From positions 310,001 to 374,000 of the forward strand of contig CAWHKS010000001.1 in the NCBI GenBank assembly GCA_963829955.1: a stretch of DNA of 64,000 bases, read 5' to 3'. Position 1 is the first letter of the stretch. Each line of letters opens with the position of its first letter. This stretch comes from DASTFY01 sp963829955 (GTDB taxonomy: Bacteria; Actinomycetota; Acidimicrobiia; Acidimicrobiales; Ilumatobacteraceae). The notes beneath the pieces were generated by a model. That model saw only the letters and a program-made list of their open reading frames with translations, was not told the origin of the DNA and did no database searches. The position numbers were made by a program, and so were the translations under genes. Positions 15,778-24,782 of the stretch are shown here, piece after piece.

Positions 15778-15791
15778 GATCAGAACTGATC
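15778..15791. promoter_or_regulatory. inverted repeat upstream of cydA
   Basis: GATCAG-AA-CTGATC, 6-bp perfect arms, 45 bp before the cydA start. The position suits an operator near the promoter of the cyd operon. The regulator is unknown. Confidence 0.4.
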
Positions 15792-15835
15792 GAAGCCGGA
15801 GGTGCATACGTGGGCGAAAGGTCGTTGGTTGAGCG

Positions 15836-17268
15836 GTGAGCCCGGAGTTCGGAGAGTCGATCCTTGCGGTCGATCCGGTGCCGTGGGCCCGGGCGCAGAT
15901 GGCGTTCACCCTGGGCTTCCACATCATCCTCGTGCCGCTCGGGGTGTCGTGGGCGTTCATGGCGCTCATCGCCAACTACCGCGGCATCAAGCACGGCGAT
16001 TCCGATGCGATGCAGTTGGCCCAGCGCTGGTCGAAGTACATGGCGGTGACGTTCGCCGTGGGCGCGGTCACCGGGACCGTGCTCACCTTCGAGTTCGGCC
16101 TGCTCTGGCCGCGCTTCATGGGCCAGTGGGGGGAGGCGTTCGGCGTCCCGTTCGCCTTTGAAGGGCTGTTCTTCTTCACCGAGGCGATCTTCGTCGCCAT
16201 CTACATCTATGGATGGCGACGGCTGAAGCCTTGGACGCACTTCTGGACCGGGGTCCCGCTCGTCATAACGGGAATCCTCGGCAGCGTCTCGGTCGTCGCC
16301 GCCAACGCCTGGATGAACGATCCGTCGGGCTTCACGCTGAACTCTGACGGCGAGGTGGTGGACGTCGACGCACTGGCGGTGATCTTCAACGACGCCATGC
16401 CGCTGATGGCGGCCCACATGGTGATCGCGGCCTACGTGGTGGGAGGCTTCCTCGTCGCGTCCGTCTACGCGTTCGCCATGCTGCGCGGCCGCCGGGACCG
16501 CTACCACCGGGTGGGCTTCCTGATCGCGTTCAGCGTCGGCGCCGTGGCCATCCCGATCCAGATGGGCGTCGGGGACTCGCTCGCCCGCTGGGTCTACAAC
16601 AACCAGCCGGTCAAGTTCGCCGCCATCGAGCTCGTGCCCGAGACCGCCAGCGACGTGCCCGAGACGCTGCTCGGTCGCCTGAAACTCCGACGGCACCGTC
16701 AGCGGTGGGATCCGGATCCCCGGTCTGGCCTCGTGGCTTTCGGACCCTGCCACTGGAACCGGCACCGTGATCCAGGGCCTCGACAGCGTGCCCGCCGATG
16801 AACGGCCGACCGACTCGGAGGTCAACACGGTCCACCTCGCGTGGGACGTCATGGTCGGGCTCGGCACCCTGCTGTTCCTCCTGTCGGTCTGGTACGGGTT
16901 GTGCTGGCTGTTCCGGCGGGACATGCCCAAGAGCCGGTGGTTCCTCCGTGTCGCCTCGTGCGCCGGCGTTGCCGCCATCATCTGCATGGAAGCGGGCTGG
17001 GTGGTCAGCGAGGTCGGCCGCCAGCCGTGGATCGTCTACAACCTCATGAAGGTCGAGGACGGGGCCACGGCCAACACCGGGGTCCGGATCACCTTCGTGC
17101 TGGTGACCCTGCTGTACCTCGCGCTCGGCGTGACCACGGTGCTCATCCTGCGGAAACATGAGCAGACGGTTCCGCACGCGCGGCGTGGCCGAGGAGGACG
17201 TGCCCTACGGCCCACGCGGTCCCATCGACGCGGAGGCATCGCGACATCAGGAGGCGACACTGCGATGA
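15836..17268 (+). CDS. cydA: cytochrome bd ubiquinol oxidase subunit I, with two frameshifts
   Basis: Haem-bearing subunit of the high-affinity terminal oxidase in the inner membrane. The frame opens at GTG 15836, with haem-ligand His in FTLGFHIILVPLGVSW and AAHMVIAAYVVGG, and the Met ligand in WDVMVGLGTLL. The reading shifts at 16682-16684 and again at 17154-17156; in each case removing one A from GAAAC restores the family sequence (LNSDGTVSGG, then LRNMSRRFR). It then ends EEDVPYGPRGP... at a TGA overlapping cydB's ATG. Corrected length is 476 aa, typical of CydA. Both shifts are one extra A in an A3 run, so sequencing error is the likeliest cause; otherwise this is a recent pseudogene. Confidence 0.9.
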
Positions 17269-18272
17269 GCACGGCCGTCGCCGTGGTGTTGTTCTGTGCT
17301 GTCACCGCCTACGCCATCTTCGGTGGCGCCGACTTCGGCGCCGGGTTCTGGGACCTCGTCGCCGGCGGATCGGCCCGCGGCGAGCGTCCCCGCGAGGTGA
17401 TCGACCACTCGATCGGCCCGGTCTGGGAGGCCAACCACGTGTGGTTGATCTTCGTCTTCGTCGTGTTGTGGACCGGCTTCTCCGAGGCATACGCCTCGAT
17501 CACCCTCACGCTGTTCGTCCCGCTGACCCTGGCCGCGTTCGGGATCGTCCTGCGCGGCTCGAGCTTCGCGTTCCGCAAGACGGTGTTCCGCACCCGCTAT
17601 CGCCGCAACTTCGGTGCGGTCTTCGCCTTGTCGTCCATCCTGGTCCCATACTGCATGGGCGCCGTCGCTGGGGGCGTCGCCTCCGGACGGATACCGCCCG
17701 GTGGCGAGCCCGGAGACCCATGGACCAGTTGGATGAACCCGACGTCGATCCTGGGCGGTGTCCTAGCCGTCGTCGTCGTCGCCTACCTCGCCGCCGTCTA
17801 CCTCGTGTGGGACGCCCGCAGAGCGGCCGACGAAGCCATGCAGGACTACTTCCGCCGCCGGGCGATCGGCGCCGCCGTCGTCGCCGGCCTCACCGCGCTG
17901 ATCGGCATCTTCGTTCTGCGGGCCGATGCCCGCTACCTCTTCGACGAGCTGGCCTCGCGGGCTTTGCCGCTCGTCATCCTCTCCGCCGCGTGTGGTGTCG
18001 CATCGCTCGTCCTCCTGGTGCGCCGAGCCGAACGCGGCGCACGCATCCTGGCGAGCGGAGCGGTGGCCAGCCTTGTCATCGGGTGGGGTGTCGCCCAGTG
18101 GCCCTACATCCTCCCTACGAGCCTGGAGGTCTCGGAAGCGGCCGCGCCCTCGGGCACCCTCGCCGCCCTTCTCGTCGCCACCGGGGGTTTCGCGCTCATC
18201 GTGCTTCCCGGCTTCATCCTCCTGTACGTGCTCGACCAGAAGAGCCTGTTGCCCGAGGAAGGTGCGACCTGA
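17265..18272 (+). CDS. cydB: cytochrome bd ubiquinol oxidase subunit II
   Basis: A 335-aa integral membrane subunit pairing with CydA. The N terminus AVTAYAIFGGADFGAGFWDL and IGPVWEANHVWLIFVFVVLWTGF are diagnostic, followed by helices to the end. The ATG overlaps the cydA stop (ATGA), giving strict coupling. An upstream in-frame extension reads through the cydA 3' end in the wrong frame and should not be used as the start. No cydD/cydC ABC genes follow; a 62-aa membrane protein does. Confidence 0.95.
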   Translation: MSTAVAVVLFCAVTAYAIFGGADFGAGFWDLVAGGSARGERPREVIDHSIGPVWEANHVWLIFVFVVLWTGFSEAYASITLTLFVPLTLAAFGIVLRGSSFAFRKTVFRTRYRRNFGAVFALSSILVPYCMGAVAGGVASGRIPPGGEPGDPWTSWMNPTSILGGVLAVVVVAYLAAVYLVWDARRAADEAMQDYFRRRAIGAAVVAGLTALIGIFVLRADARYLFDELASRALPLVILSAACGVASLVLLVRRAERGARILASGAVASLVIGWGVAQWPYILPTSLEVSEAAAPSGTLAALLVATGGFALIVLPGFILLYVLDQKSLLPEEGAT

Positions 18273-18277
18273 GCGCT

Positions 18278-18466
18278 GTGATCTGGCACGCTCAACAGGT
18301 GACGGAACCCCGGATCGACCGCTTCGTGGCCATCGCCGTCGCCGCCATCGTGATGGTCCTCGTCGGCCTCGTCGCCGCGCTCGGCTTCCTGGTCGGCTGG
18401 CTCCCGGCGGCGATCCTCTTCGCCGCGGTCGTCGTGGTCGTGTTCATGCTCCTCGTCGCGAACTAG
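18278..18466 (+). CDS. small two-helix membrane protein after cydB
   Basis: A 62-aa ORF (GTG 18278), or 55 aa from the GTG at 18299 (VTEPRIDRF...), starting 5 nt after the cydB stop. It is almost entirely two hydrophobic helices (FVAIAVAAIVMVLVGLVAAL and LPAAILFAAVVVVVFMLLV) with a short turn. Proteobacterial cyd operons end in a one-helix subunit (CydX); this gene has the same position and small size but two helices and no CydX motif. It may be an accessory bd-oxidase subunit or an unrelated small membrane protein. Neither start has a strong Shine-Dalgarno. Confidence 0.55.
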   Translation: MIWHAQQVTEPRIDRFVAIAVAAIVMVLVGLVAALGFLVGWLPAAILFAAVVVVVFMLLVAN

Positions 18467-18491
18467 CACAGAGCGTCCGCCTTGCGCGTGG

Positions 18492-19944
18492 TCAGATCCC
18501 GGTCTGGGCGGCGACGACGCCGGACGCGACCGCGTCTCGCAATGCCTTGTAGTCACGCTCGTTCTGGTCCGCGTAGGACTCGGCGAACGAGGCCATCGCC
18601 CGATCGAACGCATCACCCGACCCGAGATAGGCGGCAATCGCGGCCCGGTCCCCGGAGCGCGCGTGCGCCCGGGCAAGTGTCCACCCGCAGACCCGGCCGT
18701 ACGCCCGCAGCCCCGCAGTGTCCATGTGCTCGATCTCCGCTGACGCCTTCGCATCCCAGAGCTGGCGGATGTAGAAGTCCTTCGTCTCGCCGTCGATCGT
18801 CACGACCCGCCCCCACCCGAGCATGATGTCGGACGCGGCCTGCATCATCCGCTGCCCCTCCACGACACGCTGCCCGTGCTGGTCGAACTCGCTCGCCCCG
18901 AGGAACGGCTCGAGCACCGACGGCTGCGCCTCCTTGAACTGGAGGAACAGGGGGTCCGACTCGTCTCGACCGAGGAGAAGGACGATCCAGGCCCGCGTCC
19001 CCACGCTCCCCACGCCGACCACCTTGCGTGCGGCATGTACGTAGCGGTAGCTCTCGAGCAGCGTCCGCCGGTCGTGCGGGAGCGAACGGCTGTACGCGCC
19101 GATCATGTGCCGGATCGTGTCCTCGAGATGTTCCTTCTCGGCACCGGGCAGCACATCCTCGATGGGCGTGACGAGCGGCGGACGACCAACGAGTCGGAAC
19201 TCACCCCCGACCGAGCTGCAGAGCTTGGCGAGGGCACGCATGCTGTCCTTCGTCCGCGCAGTCGCGATCTCGCCCTGGAGCCGCTTCATCTTCTTCCGGG
19301 AGATTCGCGAACTGAAACGGGCGATGAGGCCCGCCACGTCGAGCCGCGCGTGACCAGACGTCGACGTTCCGCATCTTCGCGAAGCTCGCCATTGCCTCGC
19401 GGTACTCCCGGACGGTGTCGATCACCATGGCACGCCGTGTGCCCTCGCCGCGGCCGAACTCCCTACCGGCCACCGCGAAGCTCGCGGCGAGCCGCTTGAC
19501 GTCCCACTCGAACGGGCCGCGAAGCGTCTCGTCGAAGTCGTTGATCGAGAAGACCAGGCGGCGGTCGGGGGCAGCGAACACACCGAAGTTCGACAGGTGG
19601 GCGTCGCCGCACAGCTGAGCGTGTAGACCGGTCCGCGGACCGGCGGCGAGATCCGCGGCCATGAGGTAGGCGCCGCCGCGATAGAAGGTGAACGGTGACT
19701 CCAGCATGCGGCCGTAGCGGATGGGGATGAGCTCAGAAAGCCGGGTCTGAGCCTGCTCCTCGAGCAGCTCGACCGGATGCCGTCGCCGCGGTGCCGCTTG
19801 CCAGCCAGCGTGAACCGACCGCGGCAGATCGGCCCTAGCGGCCCGTCCACGCGCCACCCGCTCGGTCGGCGCTACGTGTGGCACTGCGGGGAGGTCCGCC
19901 GAGAACGGTGAGACGACACCCGGCTCGACAGGACCGAGGACCAT
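18492..19944 (-). CDS. DUF2252 family (kinase-like) protein, one frameshift
   Basis: Corrected length is about 483 aa. The N-terminal part has FTFYRGGAYLMAADLA, then LCGDAHLSNFG and SINDFDETLRGPFEWDVKRL, resembling the catalytic loop (GDxHxxN) and metal-binding DFD of aminoglycoside-phosphotransferase-like kinases. The C-terminal part has YRYVHAARKVVGVGSVGTRAWIVLL and the REL-type QLWDAKAS. The two halves lie in different frames. One extra base at about 19352 separates MRNVDVW from ARLDVAGLIARF; removing it joins the family sequence. The substrate is unknown for DUF2252. An indel error is likely. Confidence 0.85.
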
Positions 19945-20170
19945 TGCCGTAGACGGTACTCGCCGCCGACACCACGAATGGCTGCCCGCGCAAGGACGCG
20001 GCGGCGCACTGTCGAAGGACTGGTCCGAGTCGAGGGCCTGCTGCAGCGGCTGGGCCCGGCGTGGACCGAGCTCCGGTCACTGCTGGAACGAGCTCGATGC
20101 GGTGCTGGTCGTGTCCTGACCGCAGGTTGTGCCCGCTGTCAGCGGCGGCCGGCAGAGTGCGGTCCGCGGC

Positions 20171-22537
20171 CTATTGCCGGGCCATGGCGACGCGGAGGCG
20201 TTCGTCGGGGTCGATGTAGTGGTCGTGGTCGTCGTTGCCGACGTCGAGCTGAACCCAGTTGATCTTGCCGGTGAATCGGCTGGTGTGGGCCGTGTAGTCG
20301 GGTGTGACTGTGGTGCCCGTCTCTTGGCCGATGTCGGTGGTTTCGTCGGCGGAGAAGATCATGGGCTCGGTCGCTTCGACGCGGCCGGTGCCGATCGCGG
20401 TGCCGTCGTAGTAAAGGGTGACGTCGCCGCCTTTGGCCAGGCCGCCCCCGTCGTAGGCGAACTCCATTCGCACCTGGTGGGTGCCGGCGGGGATGGGCGC
20501 GTCGGCTTCGGTGGTGAACTCCTGGATGCCGAGGACGTTGTAGACGAACTTGGCCCGTCCCTGCTTCGCGTAGACGGCCCAGCCACCGAATCGGCCGCCC
20601 TGGGCGATGATGACTCCGTCCGCGCCGGCTTCGGGCACGTCGAGCTCTGCGGTCACGGAGAACGACCTGTTCTTGATGCTGACGACGCTGTTCTCCGACA
20701 GGCGTCCCATGCCGGCGAAGAACAGCTGGGAGTTTCCGCGGATGAGCGTGGGTCGCCCGGCCATGGTCGGCTCGAGCCGTTCGGACGTGCGGTCGTCCAT
20801 GGGCAGGACGTTGTGCTTGGTGGCTTCGATGAGCCAGAGCCGTTGCAGCTTGGCCAGCTTGTCGGGGTGTTCGGCTGCGAGGTTGTGGGCCTGGCTGTAG
20901 TCGCTGTTGCCGTCGTAGAGCTCCCACAGGTCGTCGTCGAAGGCGGGCACCTCGCCACCGACCATTACCCATGGGGTGCGGTGCTTGGTGACGGCGCTCC
21001 AGCCTCGGTGGTAGATACCGCGGTTGGCGAACATCTCGAAGTACTGGAGGTCGTGACGTTCCGGCGCGTCGGCGTCGTTGAACGTGTACAGCATGCTGGT
21101 GCCCTCCATGGGCGACTGCAGCACACCGTTGACCATCGTCGGTTCGGGCAGCCCGGCGGCTTCGAGGATGGTAGGAGCGACGTCGATGACGTGGGTGAAC
21201 TGGGTGCGCAGACCCCCACGCTCGTCGATGCCGCGGGGCCAATGCACGATGGTGGCGTTGCGGGTGCCGCCCCAGTGAGAGGCGATCTGCTTGGTCCACT
21301 GGAAGGGGGTGTTCATCGCCCACGACCAGCCGACCGCGTAATGGTTGTACGAGCTCGGTGAGCCGAACTCGTCGAGCTTGCTCATCATGAACTCGGGGGT
21401 TTCCAGCGCGGCCATGCCATTGAAGTTGGCCATCTCGTTGAAGGCGCCGTTCAGGGTGCCCTCCGCCGAGGCGCCGTTGTCGCCGATGATGTAGTAGACG
21501 AGGGTGTCGTCGAGGATCTCGAGGTCGACGAGGGTGTCGACGAGACGACCGACGTGGTAGTCGGTGTGCTCCAAGAACCCCGCGTAGACCTCCATCTGAC
21601 GGGCCAGCACCGGCTTGAGGGCGTCGGGCATGTCGTCCCACGCCGGGATCTCGGCGTGCCGGGCGGTCAGCTCGGCGTCCGCCGGGATGACGCCCAACTC
21701 CTTCTGACGGGCGAAGGTGCGCTCACGCTGGACGTCCCAGCCATCATCGAAAGTACCGACATAGCGGTCGGCCCAGTCCTTCGGGACGTGGTGGGGTGCG
21801 TGGGTCGCGCCTGGGGCGAAGTAGACGAAGAACGGCTTGTCCGGCATCAGGGCCTTCTGCTGGCGGATCCAGCTGACGGCCCGGTCGGTCAGGTCCTCGG
21901 TCAGGTGGTAGCCCTCCTCGGCCGTTGCTGGCGGCTCGACTGGCGTTGTGCCGTCGTAGAGGGCAGGTTCCCACTGGTTGTTCTCGCCGCCGATGAATCC
22001 GTAGAACGTCTCGAACCCGCCACCTCCTGATGGCCAGGCGTCGAACGGGCCCATCGGCGACGACTGCCAGACGGGCACTTCGTGGCACTTTCCGAACTGG
22101 GCCGTCGAGTACCCGTTCAACTTCAGGGTCACCGCCAACGGTGCCTTGGTGTTGGGCCGCAGCGAGCTGTTCCCCGGAGCCGAAGTCGCGGTCTCCGTGA
22201 TGCTCCCCATCCCCACCGAGTGGTGGTTGCGGCCCGACAGCATCGCGGCACACGTCGGCGCGCACAACGCCGTCGTGTGGAAGCGGTTGTATCGCAACCC
22301 CCCCGCCGCGAGCCGGTCAGCCGTCGGCGTCCGGCACGACCCGCCGAACGTGCTCGCCGCACCAAATCCAACATCATCGAGCAGCACGATCAACACGTTC
22401 GGCGCGCCCTCGGGCGGCAGCAACGGCTCGATCGGAGGGAACGAAGTATCTGGATCCTTGGCGTCATACGTCGTCAACCCAGGGGCAGGGCGATCGGGAA
22501 TCGGCAGCATTCCGCGTGCATGCCGGTCGGGGCGCAT
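20171..22537 (-). CDS. large arylsulfatase (alkaline-phosphatase fold) with altered signature
   Basis: 788 aa; the ATG at 22537 is chosen for its GGAGG 6 nt upstream. The fold is clear: metal site NVLIVLLDDVGFGAAS, the sulfatase region TALC92APTC96AAMLSGRNHHSVG, GKCHEVP, FVYFAPGATHAPHH and the Asp/Asn in GDNGASAEG. The C-terminal 200 residues form a beta-rich module, as in the large actinobacterial arylsulfatases. The signature C-x-P-x-R needs Arg at 96; here the codon is TGT (Cys). That Arg is required for formylglycine maturation and catalysis in characterised sulfatases, so activity is doubtful. A single CGT-to-TGT change would explain it. There is no signal peptide. Confidence 0.9.
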   Translation of the reverse strand: MRPDRHARGMLPIPDRPAPGLTTYDAKDPDTSFPPIEPLLPPEGAPNVLIVLLDDVGFGAASTFGGSCRTPTADRLAAGGLRYNRFHTTALCAPTCAAMLSGRNHHSVGMGSITETATSAPGNSSLRPNTKAPLAVTLKLNGYSTAQFGKCHEVPVWQSSPMGPFDAWPSGGGGFETFYGFIGGENNQWEPALYDGTTPVEPPATAEEGYHLTEDLTDRAVSWIRQQKALMPDKPFFVYFAPGATHAPHHVPKDWADRYVGTFDDGWDVQRERTFARQKELGVIPADAELTARHAEIPAWDDMPDALKPVLARQMEVYAGFLEHTDYHVGRLVDTLVDLEILDDTLVYYIIGDNGASAEGTLNGAFNEMANFNGMAALETPEFMMSKLDEFGSPSSYNHYAVGWSWAMNTPFQWTKQIASHWGGTRNATIVHWPRGIDERGGLRTQFTHVIDVAPTILEAAGLPEPTMVNGVLQSPMEGTSMLYTFNDADAPERHDLQYFEMFANRGIYHRGWSAVTKHRTPWVMVGGEVPAFDDDLWELYDGNSDYSQAHNLAAEHPDKLAKLQRLWLIEATKHNVLPMDDRTSERLEPTMAGRPTLIRGNSQLFFAGMGRLSENSVVSIKNRSFSVTAELDVPEAGADGVIIAQGGRFGGWAVYAKQGRAKFVYNVLGIQEFTTEADAPIPAGTHQVRMEFAYDGGGLAKGGDVTLYYDGTAIGTGRVEATEPMIFSADETTDIGQETGTTVTPDYTAHTSRFTGKINWVQLDVGNDDHDHYIDPDERLRVAMARQ

Positions 22538-22783
22538 CAACAGTCCTCCGTTCGAGACGGCTAGCGGGCCCGGTGACAGTACCGGCATTCGCTCTTCGGC
22601 TCGTCACCCCGATGGGACGACAGCTGCATCGAGCAACCCGCCCAGGTCACCGCCTCGATTCGCCCGCACCCCGAGGTACCGCCCGACCCGATTTCGTCGA
22701 CCCTGGGGCAACGTGCCGACTGTTTCTCACCCGATGCCAGGCTTTCACGGCGGCAACGGACGCGGCGTCGCGCAAGAAGAGGA

Positions 22784-23170
22784 TCAATCGTCGGCGCCAG
22801 GCCGTCGGGCCATTGCCCGGCCTGGTGACTCGCCGCGCCAGCGGTTCCATGGCCAGGTCCCATCGATCTCGACGTCCAGCGAGAAGCTCAACACGATCCT
22901 GATCGCGACGATCAATCCGAGTATCGCGACACTCTCAAACGACTGGTCGACGACGATCGTTCGGATGATGTCGGCGATGATCAGCACCTCGAGGCCAAGC
23001 AGAATCGCTCGTCCAAGGTTCTCGCGCAACTCCCTGTAGGGCTCAGGAGCGTGCGCGATCGCCTGGCGCGCGTACCGTCCCAAGGCGAGCAGTCCGCCGA
23101 CAACCATGATTCCGGCGCCGATGCCCTCGACCACCTTCACGACATCGCTGACGAATTCCTCGTAGCTCAC
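22784..23170 (-). CDS. DUF1622 family membrane protein
   Basis: 128 aa from the GTG at 23170, with three membrane helices: GIGAGIMVVGGLLALGRY, LGRAILLGLEVLIIADIIRTI and VAILGLIVAIRIVLSFSLDVEIDG. The last block, ending in a conserved acidic turn, is the DUF1622 hallmark. The open frame extends 19 codons further 5' without protein-like character. Function is unknown; it lies alone between the arylsulfatase and carotenoid oxygenase genes on the same strand. Confidence 0.82.
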   Translation of the reverse strand: MSYEEFVSDVVKVVEGIGAGIMVVGGLLALGRYARQAIAHAPEPYRELRENLGRAILLGLEVLIIADIIRTIVVDQSFESVAILGLIVAIRIVLSFSLDVEIDGTWPWNRWRGESPGRAMARRPGADD

Positions 23171-23371
23171 CCCGCAACGGTACCCAGGGGCACGACCGGC
23201 GGGCGTGACCGCGCGGGCGAGGCGCACGGGGCAACTGCGACCTGGCGATCATGGACCTCCCATCCCGCGGCGACCCGGCCTACCGACACAGGCGGTCTGA
23301 TGCTGTGAACGCGCATCCCTTCTTGAGCATGGGCACGGAAGGCTGAGCGAAGTCCCTGCTGGACCGCCCCG

Positions 23372-24721
23372 TCACTCGTCGGGCACCCAGTTGCCGTGGA
23401 AGCCGACGGGCACGCGCTGCGGTAGGTGGACCCGGACCACAGGCTCGCCGGAGAAGTCCTGCGCGTCGAGGATCACGAGATCGGAGCGGTCGGTAGCGCG
23501 GTCGTAGACGAGGGACATGACCCAGCCGTCGTCTTCGGTGGCGTCGTCCGAGCGCGGCACGAACACGCCCTCCCCGCTGCTCTGACCGTTGCCGAACGTC
23601 TGCGCTTCCGAGGTCCCCTGCTCGAGGTCGTACTTCAGCAGGGCGCCTTGCTCGACCCCCTTCTCGCCGGACCAGGCGGTGTAGCCGTAGCGGTGCGGCC
23701 GGCCGACCAGGCGCTCATCGACCCGGGGGAACTCCTGACCGCGGTCGTCGATCCGATCTTCGACCACCTTGCCCGCCTCGGCGTCCACGGTCCAGCGGTC
23801 GAGCGTGGGCGGACCCTCGGACGGCCCGTTGATGTCGGTGGCGAACATGCGCTGGTGGCGGGCCACATCCATCACGATCCGCCCGTCCGGAAGGTCGTAG
23901 GCGTTCATCGGGTGAAACACGTAACAGGGGTCGACCTCGGCCCACCGCACATCCCCCGCGCGGCCCTCACGGGGCAGAACTCCGACCCGGGGTTGGTAGT
24001 CGTCGTCCCAGCGGTACGGGAATGGGTAGCCCTCGGCGAGCGCGTCCAGCTGGAAGGTGACGGGCAAATCGAAGATCACGATGCTCGACTCCGTGATCGC
24101 CACGTCGTGCAGCATGATCGAGCCAGGGACCGGAACCTCGACCACCTTGCGGATGCTCCCGTCGGAACGGACGACGATGTACTTCACGTGGTCCCACTCC
24201 CAGTAGTACGCCATGGCGTGGAGCTCGCCCGTGACGGGATCTTTCTTGGGGTGGGCCGAGAAGGAGCCGGGGTACGCGCCGTCGAAGTCGAGGTAGCGGA
24301 CCGAATCCAGCTCGTACGTGAGCTCGACGGGATAGCCACCGGATTCGACGATCGCCCAGGTGCTCCCGGCGTGGCCGATGACGTTGGTGTTCGGCGCGCC
24401 ACCCCCGAACATCGGATGCCGCGGGCCGGGCAGGGGATCCAGCCCCTGCGCGGCAGCCACGTCGTCGCCGCGCACGAACCGGTTGCGGTACCACTCCGCC
24501 TTCCCATCCCGCAGCCGCACGCCGTGCACCATGCCCGTGCCGATGAACCAGTGGTGCGTGCGCACGTCGACAGGACCGACCGGGTTGGGACCGTTGCGCA
24601 GGTACCGGCCCTCGAGCTCGGCCGGGATGGCGCCCGTGACCGGCAGATCGAGGGCGACCACCTCCTCCGTGACGGGGGCGAAGTTGCCCATGAGGTAGCG
24701 GTTCTCGGCGGTCGTGGCCAT
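23372..24721 (-). CDS. carotenoid oxygenase (RPE65/CCD family)
   Basis: 449 aa; a cytosolic or membrane-skimming non-haem Fe(II) dioxygenase that cleaves carotenoids or stilbenes. The N terminus FAPVTEEVVALDLPVTGAIP and GRYLRNGPNP are typical. Four Fe-ligand histidines are in place: SAHPKKDPVTGEL, MLHDVAITESS, FHPMNAYD and the C-terminal VGFHGNWVP. The CrtI-like oxidoreductase at 32-34 kb could relate to carotenoids too, but the two loci are 8 kb apart and no phytoene synthase is present, so the substrate is open. Confidence 0.93.
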   Translation of the reverse strand: MATTAENRYLMGNFAPVTEEVVALDLPVTGAIPAELEGRYLRNGPNPVGPVDVRTHHWFIGTGMVHGVRLRDGKAEWYRNRFVRGDDVAAAQGLDPLPGPRHPMFGGGAPNTNVIGHAGSTWAIVESGGYPVELTYELDSVRYLDFDGAYPGSFSAHPKKDPVTGELHAMAYYWEWDHVKYIVVRSDGSIRKVVEVPVPGSIMLHDVAITESSIVIFDLPVTFQLDALAEGYPFPYRWDDDYQPRVGVLPREGRAGDVRWAEVDPCYVFHPMNAYDLPDGRIVMDVARHQRMFATDINGPSEGPPTLDRWTVDAEAGKVVEDRIDDRGQEFPRVDERLVGRPHRYGYTAWSGEKGVEQGALLKYDLEQGTSEAQTFGNGQSSGEGVFVPRSDDATEDDGWVMSLVYDRATDRSDLVILDAQDFSGEPVVRVHLPQRVPVGFHGNWVPDE

Positions 24722-24782
24722 GGCCGTCCCTTCGTCGGTCTTTTCGGGCCGATCATCGGGTTCGTCGGCGTCTCACAGCCTG

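Larger units (their letters stand above)
15451..15835. other. 385-bp divergent intergenic region (WS/DGAT and cydA)
   Basis: This holds the promoters of the minus-strand lipid cassette and the plus-strand cyd operon. Two palindromes are visible (15621-15645 and 15778-15791), annotated separately. I see no convincing ORF. Confidence 0.5.

Noticed and set aside
16767..18272. CydA-CydB fusion protein
   Set aside because: The fusion arises only because of the extra A at 17154-17156. The corrected cydA ends at a TGA overlapping the cydB ATG.
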